This document shows positions 39,132 through 45,951 of a DNA stretch of 64,000 nucleotides, piece after piece. The stretch spans positions 1 through 64,000 of the forward strand of contig CAZQFV010000014.1 of assembly GCA_964592645.1 (NCBI GenBank). The letters run 5' to 3'. Each line of letters starts with the position of its first letter. The first letter of the stretch is position 1. The position numbers were made by a program, and so were the translations under genes. The notes beneath the pieces are model-generated. The model searched no databases, was not told where the DNA came from, and saw only the letters and a list, made by a program, of their open reading frames with translations. This stretch comes from CAZQFV01 sp964592645. GTDB taxonomy: Bacteria; Chloroflexota; Chloroflexia; DTKN01.

Positions 39132-40655
39132 ATGTCTCCCGTATCCTTGCAGGGACAGACGCTCGGCAAGTACCGCGTGTTGGACCAGTTGGGCCGGGGT
39201 GGGATGGCCCAGGTCTACCGGGCCTATCACCCGGGGCTGGACCGCTACGTGGCCGTCAAGGTGCTGCGCTCCGACCTGGTGGAGGAAGAAGAGTTCCTGG
39301 TGCGCTTTCGCCGCGAGGCCCGCGCGGTGGCCGCTCTACGCCACCCCCACATCGTCCAGGTCCACGACTTTGACGTGCAGGACGGCATCTATTACATGGT
39401 GATGGAGCTGCTGGAAGGGGATACCCTGAAGGCCCGCTTGAACGACTATCACATCCGCGGCCAGCAGATGCCGGCCGGCGAGATGGTGCGCATCCTGCTC
39501 GACGTGCTGGACGGCCTGGCCTATGCCCACAGCGAGGGCGTCATCCATCGCGACGTCAAGCCGGCCAACATCATGCTCACCCGGAGCGGCCAGGCCGTGC
39601 TCACCGACTTTGGCATCGCCCAGATCCTCGGCGGCACGCGCCACACCGCGGCCGGCGTGCTGATGGGCACGCTGAACTATATCGCCCCGGAGCAGGGGCT
39701 GGAGGGGCACAGCGACCCGCGCAGCGACATCTACTCCGTGGGCATTGTCTTCTACGAGATGCTCCTGGGCAAGCCGCCCTTCGACGCCGACACGCCGCTG
39801 GCCATCCTGATGAAGCACCTGCACGATCCGCTGCCGCTGCCCCGCCAAGTGGACCCGCGCATCCCCGAGCCCTTTGAGCGCATCGTGCTCAAGGCCCTGG
39901 CCAAGCAGCCGGAGGAGCGCTTCCAGAGCGTGGCGGAGATGGCCCAGGCGCTGCGCCAGGCGACCGCGGAGATCGGGCTGGAACTGCCGGAGCGCATCTC
40001 GCTGCCGCTCTCCTTCAGCACGGCCGAGGCCCCGGACGAGTCGGTCAACGTCATTTCGGGCACGGCCCGCGAGCAGATCACGGACGCCGGCTTTGCCGCC
40101 GAGGACACGGACATCTCCGTGGGGCCGGCGCCGGCCACGGCGCCCCCCGTGGACCGGGTAGAACGGGTGCGCCAGGCGTGGCTGCGGAGCTCTGCCCAGT
40201 TGGAGCGCTTCCAGGGCCAGGGAGGAGTAGGCAAAGCGATCCTGGCCGCTCTGGGGCTTTTGGCCGCCGGGAACCTGCTGATCGTCCTGATCGGCGGGAT
40301 GCTGAACGACTGGTCCATCTTCGGCCGGGGCTGGCCCATCGAGTTGCTGTGGGTCGGCGCCGGGCTGGCGCTGGTGATGTACGCCGCGGCGGCCCGCTGG
40401 CTGGTCATCCCGGTGGCCCTGGTCCTGGGGAACGGCGTGCTGATGTCGTACTACTCGCTCACGAACTGGTGGCATCACTGGGTCTTTCTGTGGCCGCTGG
40501 AGCCGTTCCTGGTGGCCGGGGCCATCGTGTTGACGGTACGGCTGGCCCGGCAGGGCGAGGCCGGCCGGCAGATGGCCCGGAACGTGGGGGGCCACCTGGT
40601 GCAGATCGCCTTGCTCTGGAGCGTCGTCGTCGCGGTGGTGGCGATCGTGCTATAA
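39132..40655 (+). CDS. Membrane-anchored Ser/Thr protein kinase (PknB type)
   Basis: This 507-residue Hanks-type kinase has the glycine loop LGRGGMAQVY (about 20-29), ATP Lys43 in VAVKVL, the catalytic loop VIHRDVKPANIML, LTDFGIA and GTLNYIAPEQ. The C-terminal part (about 365-507) has four hydrophobic helices but no PASTA repeats, so it is a membrane kinase with a small sensor or anchor. The start is chosen at ATG 39132 (MSPVSLQGQTLGKYRV), and an upstream GGAGG tract is visible. It probably works with the FHA-winged-helix protein upstream and is in an operon with the membrane protein downstream (20 bp). Confidence 0.92.
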   Translation: MSPVSLQGQTLGKYRVLDQLGRGGMAQVYRAYHPGLDRYVAVKVLRSDLVEEEEFLVRFRREARAVAALRHPHIVQVHDFDVQDGIYYMVMELLEGDTLKARLNDYHIRGQQMPAGEMVRILLDVLDGLAYAHSEGVIHRDVKPANIMLTRSGQAVLTDFGIAQILGGTRHTAAGVLMGTLNYIAPEQGLEGHSDPRSDIYSVGIVFYEMLLGKPPFDADTPLAILMKHLHDPLPLPRQVDPRIPEPFERIVLKALAKQPEERFQSVAEMAQALRQATAEIGLELPERISLPLSFSTAEAPDESVNVISGTAREQITDAGFAAEDTDISVGPAPATAPPVDRVERVRQAWLRSSAQLERFQGQGGVGKAILAALGLLAAGNLLIVLIGGMLNDWSIFGRGWPIELLWVGAGLALVMYAAAARWLVIPVALVLGNGVLMSYYSLTNWWHHWVFLWPLEPFLVAGAIVLTVRLARQGEAGRQMARNVGGHLVQIALLWSVVVAVVAIVL

Positions 40656-40675
40656 AATCGGCAAGGAGGATTTCG

Positions 40676-41395
40676 ATGGGCAAGCGCACTTCGGTCGTCC
40701 TGGGGTTGCTCCTGATCCTGCTCGGCGGGTTGGCCCTCTTCTTCACGCTGGGCCGGGCCTTCCTGGGGTGGGGTTTCTGGGGACCGTGGCGGCTCTGGCC
40801 GCTGGTGGTGATCGTCGTGGGCCTGCTCTTTGTCGTGCCGCCCTTCACGGCGCACGGCAAGCGGGGGCTGGGCGGCCTCTTCATACCTGGCGTGCCGATC
40901 CTGGTCACCGGCGGGCTGCTGTTGGTGGGCAGCGTGTTCGACTGGTGGGCCGTCTGGGCCTGGTTCTGGCCGTTGGAGGTGCTGGCGGTGGCGGCGGGCT
41001 TCCTCCTGGCGGCGCTCTCCATGCGCGTGGTCTGGCTGGCCATTCCGGGGATCATCATCGGGGCCAACGGCCTGCTGATGCAGTTCTGCGCGCTGACCGG
41101 GCTGTGGGGGGTATGGGCGGTGCTGTGGACGATCGAGCCGCTGTCGGTGGGGCTGGCGCTATTGGTATGCTGGATGCAGGTGCGGGCGCGCGGGCTGCTG
41201 TGGGCCGGGCTAATCCTGTGCGCCATCGCCGGGGGGCTGGCGCTGCTGATGGCGCTGGTGATGAACTGGTGGCTGGTGGGGCTGGTGGGGCCGGCGCTGC
41301 TCATCCTGCTGGGCGGTCTGCTGTTGCTGCAGGGGATGGTGCATCGCCCGGCCCACAGCAGCCCGCGCGTCGAGGCCGGCGGGGGCGAGAGCTAG
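40676..41395 (+). CDS. LiaF-TM-like polytopic membrane protein
   Basis: This 239-residue protein is almost entirely hydrophobic, with about eight short helices rich in Trp and Gly (GLLLILLGGLALFF, WRLWPLVVIVVGL, PGVPILVTGGLLL), the style of LiaF N-terminal transmembrane and DUF5668-type domains. It starts behind AAGGAGG and follows the kinase by 20 bp. A sensor partner of the kinase is possible; the C-terminal helices of the kinase itself have a similar look. Confidence 0.65.
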   Translation: MGKRTSVVLGLLLILLGGLALFFTLGRAFLGWGFWGPWRLWPLVVIVVGLLFVVPPFTAHGKRGLGGLFIPGVPILVTGGLLLVGSVFDWWAVWAWFWPLEVLAVAAGFLLAALSMRVVWLAIPGIIIGANGLLMQFCALTGLWGVWAVLWTIEPLSVGLALLVCWMQVRARGLLWAGLILCAIAGGLALLMALVMNWWLVGLVGPALLILLGGLLLLQGMVHRPAHSSPRVEAGGGES

Positions 41396-41399
41396 AGGC

Positions 41400-41528
41400 G
41401 CTGGGAACCAAAGACGCAAAGGCACGAAAAACTGCCGTGGACTTGCCACAGGGCCACAAAGGCGCAAAGAGCCTTTGTGCCTTTGTGGTTCAAAACCTCT
41501 TGGCGCCTTCGTGGTGTCCCGGTTTTTC
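41400..41528. terminator. CTTTGTGG-type repeat with 16-bp hairpin at a convergent junction (2)
   Basis: CCACAAAGGCGCAAAG (41454-41469) pairs with CTTTGTGCCTTTGTGG (41473-41488), 15 of 16 positions, with a 3-nt loop. More copies of the words flank it (GACGCAAAGGCACG, GGCGCCTTCGTGGTG). Lying between the ends of two converging genes, it could serve as a two-way terminator. Confidence 0.55.
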
Positions 41529-42416
41529 TCAATCCACCTTCGCCCCCTGCCTGATCCACCGCTGGAACCGCGGAAGGAACTCCAGGAGGTAGCCCCGCGG
41601 CGTATAGCCGAGCATGCGCCCGACCTCCTCGGCCGGCCGGCCGGCGGAGAGGGCGTGGGCGGCGGCCGTGTCGCGCAGGATCTGCGGGTTGACGCGGCGG
41701 ATATCGGCCTCCCGACAGAGGGCGGCGACGATGTTGTTGACCTGCCGGCCGGTGAGCGGGACGAGCGGATCGAGGTCGCCGGCGCCGGCAGCCCGGCGGG
41801 ACTCGATGTAGCGGCGGGCGGCCGCGGCCAGGTCGGCAAAGAGGGCCACCCGGCGCGACTTTTTCCGCAGCTTGCCGGTATAGCGCACGACGACCTCGGG
41901 GAGGGGGCCTTCCAGCTCCAGGTCGACCAGGCGGAGGGCCATGAGTTCGCCCTTCTTGAGGCCGGCCTCGCCCAGCAGCCCGACGATAGTGCGGTGAAAA
42001 TCGTCCTGGGCGGCGGCGGTCAGCAGGGCGGCCAGCTCCGGGCGTTGGAGGGTCGTAGGGGTCTCCACGGCGATCGCCTGGAAGGGGATATCCATAGCCC
42101 AGGGCTCCTCGACCCAGCCGCGGGCGGCGTAGAAGCGGCCCATGTGGCGCAGGAACTCGATGCCCGCGTTATAGGTGCTGAGGGTGAAGGAGCCGCGCTT
42201 ATGGGTGAGCCAGTCCAGGAAGGCCAGCAGGTCCGGCCGGCGCAGCCTGGAGAGGTCGTCGATGGGACGCTGCGCGGTGAAGAACTCGCGGAAGCGCCGG
42301 GCGAGGGAGACGTGGTTGAAGTAGACGTTCTCGGTGCGCTGGTGGGCGGCGTCTTCCAGGTAAGCGTCGAGGGCCGCGTCCAGGGGGTGGGGGCCGGCGG
42401 TCGGCGGTTCGCTCAT
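41529..42416 (-). CDS. Tyrosine-recombinase-like protein with altered catalytic residues
   Basis: This 295-residue protein has a SAM-like core-binding N-terminal domain (about 15-110; TLSTYNAGIEFLRHMGRFY) and a C-terminal phage-integrase-type domain. Box I, normally GLRxGEL, reads GLKKGEL (catalytic Arg to Lys). The HxLRH box reads QILRDT (both His lost). The LGH position reads LGY. The usual Tyr nucleophile near the end is replaced by LEFLPRF, with a Tyr only at GYLLEF. Canonical recombination is therefore doubtful. The promoter candidate is an extended -10 TGCTATAAT at the edge of a 39-bp repeat. Confidence 0.75.
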   Translation of the reverse strand: MSEPPTAGPHPLDAALDAYLEDAAHQRTENVYFNHVSLARRFREFFTAQRPIDDLSRLRRPDLLAFLDWLTHKRGSFTLSTYNAGIEFLRHMGRFYAARGWVEEPWAMDIPFQAIAVETPTTLQRPELAALLTAAAQDDFHRTIVGLLGEAGLKKGELMALRLVDLELEGPLPEVVVRYTGKLRKKSRRVALFADLAAAARRYIESRRAAGAGDLDPLVPLTGRQVNNIVAALCREADIRRVNPQILRDTAAAHALSAGRPAEEVGRMLGYTPRGYLLEFLPRFQRWIRQGAKVD

Positions 42417-42468
42417 CGGGACCTCCTTGGAGCGTCAGAACGTTGGAACGTCTCCGTAGTTTTCCACC

Positions 42469-42474
42469 ATTATA
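42469..42474 (-). promoter_or_regulatory. Extended -10 for the recombinase-like gene
   Basis: TGCTATAAT on the minus strand (TATAAT at 42474-42469), no clear -35, about 50 nt before the start. Confidence 0.45.
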
Positions 42475-42585
42475 GCACATTCCGGGGGCCGCCGGGCCCG
42501 GCATGGTGAGGGAGACAACTGGGAGGACGTGGAGGAGATTCCGAACAGCACATTCCGGGGGCCGCCGGGCCCGGCATGGTGAGGG
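42474..42585 (+). repeat. Perfect 39-bp direct repeat, two copies
   Basis: The 39 bases at 42474-42512 (AGCACATTCCGGGGGCC onward) recur exactly at 42547-42585, with 34 bp between. The second copy abuts a truncated ATPase gene. It looks like a recombination or slippage scar at the deletion edge; two copies are not a CRISPR array. Confidence 0.85.
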
Positions 42586-43051
42586 GCCGGCCCTACTGGG
42601 CGCGCTGAAGGCCGCCCATCGCGAGCTCCTGCGCGCCACGGCCCCCCTGGAAGCCTGCTACCTGTTCGACGAGGCCATCCCCACTCTGTGCCAAGCCCCC
42701 GGACAGCGACTGGTGCTCGTCCTGGACGAGTTCGACCGGGCCTATCAGAAGCTGCCGGCCGCCCTGCTCCTGCACCTGCGTCGCCTCCGCGACCGAGCCC
42801 AGGGCCGACGCTCCTACCTCACCGCCACCTGCCGCCGCTTGCCCCGCCTCCGGGCCGGCGACGAGGAGCTCTACGAGTTCCACGAGCCGCTGGCCCCCCA
42901 TACCCTCGTGCTGCAGCCCCTGACGGCCGACGACTCGCGCCGCTTTATCGCCCACCTGCTGGCCCAGCGCGGCGAAACCCTGCCCGAAGCGCCGGCAGAG
43001 CGGCTAATCGCCCTGGGCAGCGGACTTATGTCTTGGCCTTTGTGGTTATAA
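42586..43051 (+). pseudogene. AAA ATPase relic, truncated at both ends
   Basis: The frame encodes the middle of an ORC/Cdc6-like AAA ATPase common in Chloroflexota: PLEACYLFDEAIPTLC, Walker B LVLVLDEFDRAY, LLLHLRRLRDRAQGRRSYLTAT (sensor 1) and LQPLTADDSRRFIAHLL (sensor 2 region). The P-loop end and the C-terminal winged helix are missing. The left edge is a 39-bp repeat, and the right edge runs into a CTTTGTGG word (43036-43045) that supplies the stop. Confidence 0.7.
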
Positions 43052-43052
43052 T
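43030..43052. repeat. CTTTGTGG-type word at a convergent junction (3)
   Basis: TCTTGGCCTTTGTGGTTATA fits the same word family as the elements at 33722-33890, 41400-41528 and 59625-59705. Confidence 0.45.
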
Positions 43053-43059
43053 CGCGCTT

Positions 43060-44106
43060 CTACCTGGCCGCCGCGACAATGCCCAGGAGCTTGCGCGTCA
43101 CCGTGCCATCGTCGAAACACTGCCCTTCCCCCAGTTCATCGTATATCTCGAGCAGGAGGTTCTCCACCCCCTTGTAGACGTCGATGAGCACTTCCTCGAT
43201 GATGACGATCGCCTTGCCCCCGGCGGCCAGGGTCCGGGTGTTCTCGCGGGCCCGCGGCAACAGGAATAGGAACTTGGACAGGCGCATCCCAGCATAGTGC
43301 TCGATCACCTGGAGCGCCAGCCGGCCCATCTTCTCAAAATCGGCCATGCTGACGCTGCCCCCGGCGAGCATGCGCGCGGTGGAGACCAGCTTGATGTCCT
43401 CCACCGGGTTGCTCATCCGTCCGACCCGCCCCCCGACGACGCGATACTCCGGCTTGGAGGGCGCACCCGAGCCCAGCAGCATGCCGAGTGCGCCACCGTA
43501 GGCCCGCTCCTGGTAACCCTTGAGTCGGTCGATCAGCTTGTCCAGGTCGACATTGTCCAGGGCATTGCGCGCCAGCTCGGCCGGCCAGCCGCCAGCCAGG
43601 GCCTCGGCCATCGCGATGGTCTGCCCCGTCCGCTCGCTGGCATCGCCCACCGTCAGGGCGATACGGGCCTTGCCGCGGTAGGTGACCTCGACAGCAGCCG
43701 GCGTGAACAAGTCCACGGCGTACTGGTTGGGCGTACGCCCCAGGCCCAGGAACCCCTTGCTGCCGGCCCGCACCAGACGCACGGCGCGGGCAACGGTCGA
43801 CGCCCCCTTCCCCGACCGGGCCTGGCGCCCGGCCGCGGACTCGTCGGCCGCCACAACATCGACGGTCTCCTGCCGCGCCTGGGCCAACTCCTTCGTGCTC
43901 ACCACGCTGGCGCCGGCCGGCACCTGGCCCAGCGCCTTCTGCTTGGCCTCCTCCAGGGTGTCGGCCGTCGCCACCACAGTCTTGGCGCTGCCATCGGACA
44001 GGACCTCTTCGGAGAGCACCGACTCCCCGTCCGGGACCTGCAACCGTGCCTGGGCCCGGGCCTCCTCGAGCGAGTCGGCTTCCATAGTGATGGTGTGCTT
44101 GGCCAT
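43060..44106 (-). CDS. Jag-N-like domain protein of unknown function
   Basis: This 348-residue protein carries two short N-terminal units of the same kind (SLEEARAQARLQVPDGESVLSEE and TLEEAKQKALGQVPAGASVVSTK) and a later segment LVRAGSKGFLGLGRTPNQYAVDL. SKGFLGLG is the hallmark of the Jag-N domain found in SpoIIIJ-associated RNA-binding proteins. No KH or R3H domain follows; instead about 190 helical residues (from about AEALAGGWPAELARNALDNVDLD) are not recognised. The ATG at 44106 follows AAGGAGG. An insertion sequence sits 70 bp upstream and may have changed its promoter. Confidence 0.55.
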   Translation of the reverse strand: MAKHTITMEADSLEEARAQARLQVPDGESVLSEEVLSDGSAKTVVATADTLEEAKQKALGQVPAGASVVSTKELAQARQETVDVVAADESAAGRQARSGKGASTVARAVRLVRAGSKGFLGLGRTPNQYAVDLFTPAAVEVTYRGKARIALTVGDASERTGQTIAMAEALAGGWPAELARNALDNVDLDKLIDRLKGYQERAYGGALGMLLGSGAPSKPEYRVVGGRVGRMSNPVEDIKLVSTARMLAGGSVSMADFEKMGRLALQVIEHYAGMRLSKFLFLLPRARENTRTLAAGGKAIVIIEEVLIDVYKGVENLLLEIYDELGEGQCFDDGTVTRKLLGIVAAAR

Positions 44107-44176
44107 GTCACTCCTCCTTGCGAACACTAGGACGGATCAGCACTCCCCAGCAGCTCCCATAGCCATTCTGTTAGTA

Positions 44177-45624
44177 TCAGTAGATCACAATGAGACCCGC
44201 GCTTTTCAATCCGTTTTCCTGCCATAGCCATTGACCGGTGAGCTGCACTTTTTGCTAAAGGAATAGGCCATGTCGGGGATCGCCGAAATCTCGATCAAGA
44301 TAGCACCGTCGATGATCGGGCTGTTACCCATTTTCCGCCCACTTGCCAAAAGGAGCGTGGTGAGCCACAATGCCTCCCAAAAGCTCCATCCAAGGAGGTG
44401 TCTGAGGGCTCGTAAACCACGCTCCACCAATAGCATAACCGATTCGGCCTCTGTTGGCAAGTCCCGACAGGGCGGACTCACCTCGCGACAAGTCCGCGCC
44501 GCAGCGCTGTCTCACCTGGTTCAAGGTGTGGACCTGGACCACCCTGAGGACGCCCGCTATGGCAAGGAGGACCTGTCTGATGTGCTGCTGTACGCAGCCG
44601 CCCACAAGACGACTCCTGAACAGGCCGGCGAGGCCTTGAAACAATCTCCGCACGCCAATACGGTACGCGGGGCGATCGCTCCGCTGCCCCTGGAGAAACT
44701 GGAAGCGGAGCTGAACCAGGTACTTGCGCGTACCTTTCCCCCGAAGCTGTTGCGTCGCCCGCTGGAGATTGCGGTTGATCTGGTGCTGATCCCTTACCAC
44801 GGCAAGGCCCAGCCGGGCGAGGAGGACTTCCTCATCCAGGAACCCGCCAGGCAGGGCACCACGACCTTCTTCGCTTACGCAAGCATCTACGTGATCAAGA
44901 AGAACAAGCGCTTTACCCTGGCTCTGACTGTGGTTCGCCGGGGCGACGGTATGGTCGGCGTACTGCGACGGCTCCTGGCCAGGTTCTTCCGGCTGGGTGG
45001 GCGGCTCTGCTGTCTCTACCTGGATCGACAGTTCTACACGGTCGAGGTACTGCGCTTCCTCATCGAGGAGCAGGACCCGCCCTTCGCAATGGCCGCACAG
45101 AAACGGGGGCAGGCCGGTGGAATCAAGGGGTTGATCGCCCGAGAGGGAAGCCGGGCTGTACCCTTACACCGTGAGCAGCGCCAAGTCTGGACAGATCAAC
45201 GTCCAGGTCGCTATCGTGGGCAAATATCACCAGGGGCGTTGGGGCAAGCACGGGCCCGAGTCCTATGCCTACGTTGTCCATCGCTTTCCGTTCGTGATCA
45301 ACTCACTCTTCAAATACCGGCGGCGCTTCGGGATCGAAAGCGGTCACCGCGTATGGCACCAAGAACGAGCCCGCACGGCCTCGCGCCGCGTCAACCTGCG
45401 CTTGCTGCTGGTCGGAATTGCGGTGCTGTTGCACAACCTATGGGTGTGCTTCAAGTGGACTGTCGTCAGTTGGCCACGCCGCGGAGGACGGTTGGTATTC
45501 CATCAGCTGTTCCGATTCCAGCGAATGCTGCTTTTCCTGGCAAAAGCGATAGAAGATCAACGTGGCGTTGTAGATCAAGTCGCTATTCCTACACACTGTT
45601 GAGGTTGTCATTGTGATCTACTGA
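44177..45624 (+). mobile_element. ISH3/IS4-like insertion sequence with 17-bp terminal inverted repeats
   Basis: TCAGTAGATCACAATGA (44177-44193) is exactly repeated inverted at 45608-45624, bounding 1448 bp. Inside is one transposase gene with a frameshift. No clear target-site duplication is visible at the ends. The right end lies 7 bp from the 3' end of a tRNA gene. Confidence 0.88.
44270..45602 (+). pseudogene. DDE transposase (ISH3/IS4 type), frameshifted
   Basis: The first frame (44270 to about 45150) carries the N-terminal region and the first two catalytic Asp (EIAVDLVLIPYHGK and CCLYLDRQFYTVEVL). The remainder, with the Y-x2-R-x3-E signature YRRRFGIESGHRVWHQ and the rest of the catalytic core, is only in the +1 frame (through about 45602). 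A single-base change near 45145-45165 separates them, so the element is either inactive, uses frameshifting or contains a sequencing error. Confidence 0.8.
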
Positions 45625-45631
45625 GATTGAA

Positions 45632-45703
45632 TGGGCCCGCCAGGATTCGAACCTGGAACCTGGTGATTATGAGTCACTTGCGCTGCCCTTGCGCCACGGG
45701 CCC
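45632..45703 (-). tRNA. tRNA with CAU anticodon (Met or Ile2)
   Basis: The 72-nt gene folds perfectly: acceptor GGGCCCG/CGGGCCC, D-arm GCGC-AAGGGCA-GCGC, anticodon arm AGTGA-CTCATAA-TCACC (anticodon CAT), 5-nt variable loop and T-arm CCAGG-TTCGAAT-CCTGG, discriminator A. No CCA is encoded. G1-C72 pairing excludes the initiator. C4-G69 and C5-G68 pairs are those used by TilS to recognise tRNA-Ile2, which favours Ile(k2CAU), but elongator Met cannot be excluded. Confidence 0.92.
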
Positions 45704-45756
45704 ATATCGGTGATCGGGTAGCCAGTCCCCCATGTATCCGTGAATAGAATCCGTGT

Positions 45757-45823
45757 CCTAAAAAGGTCCCACGCCGGCCGCCGTTGCCTGCCGGCCGCAG
45801 CGGGGACGTGGGATCGCCTGTTG
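45757..45823 (-). ncRNA. Candidate short structured leader RNA upstream of the tRNA
   Basis: A consensus promoter is followed by about 60 nt that fold into a long structure (TCCCACG at 45813-45807 pairs with CGTGGGA at 45773-45767; inner GCCGGC/GCCGGC arms) ending in CCTTTTT at 45766-45760. This is the form of an intrinsic terminator placed before the tRNA gene, so the promoter may yield a small RNA by itself or act as an attenuator for the tRNA. Confidence 0.35.
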
Positions 45824-45828
45824 AACCT

Positions 45829-45857
45829 ATTATAACACACACCGGCCCATCTGGCAA
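45829..45857 (-). promoter_or_regulatory. Consensus promoter of the tRNA region
   Basis: On the minus strand TTGCCA (45857-45852), a 17-nt spacer and TATAAT (45834-45829). Confidence 0.7.
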
Positions 45858-45881
45858 CGGCTTCCGGGAAAAACACGTAGC

Positions 45882-45927
45882 AAAAGGGGCCCGGCGAGAG
45901 TTCCCCGCGCCATGAGCTCTCGCCGGG
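45882..45927 (-). terminator. Intrinsic terminator of the glycan/kinase operon
   Basis: CCCGGCGAGAG (45890-45900) and CTCTCGCCGGG (45917-45927) form a perfect 11-bp stem with a 16-nt loop just after the histidine kinase stop; on the minus strand it is followed by CCCCTTTT. Confidence 0.7.
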
Positions 45928-45951
45928 TTGCTCCGTCAGCCGAAATACACC

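Noticed and set aside
42474..42585. CRISPR-like repeat pair
   Set aside because: Only two copies with a 34-bp gap, no cas genes and no further repeats; read as a simple direct duplication.
41529..45703. Integrative element bounded by the recombinase-like gene and the tRNA
   Set aside because: No repeat of the tRNA 3' end was found near the recombinase gene, the recombinase lacks catalytic residues, and no conjugation or phage genes lie between.
45632..45703. Initiator tRNA-fMet
   Set aside because: The first acceptor pair is G-C instead of a mismatch, and the anticodon stem lacks the three G-C pairs of initiators.
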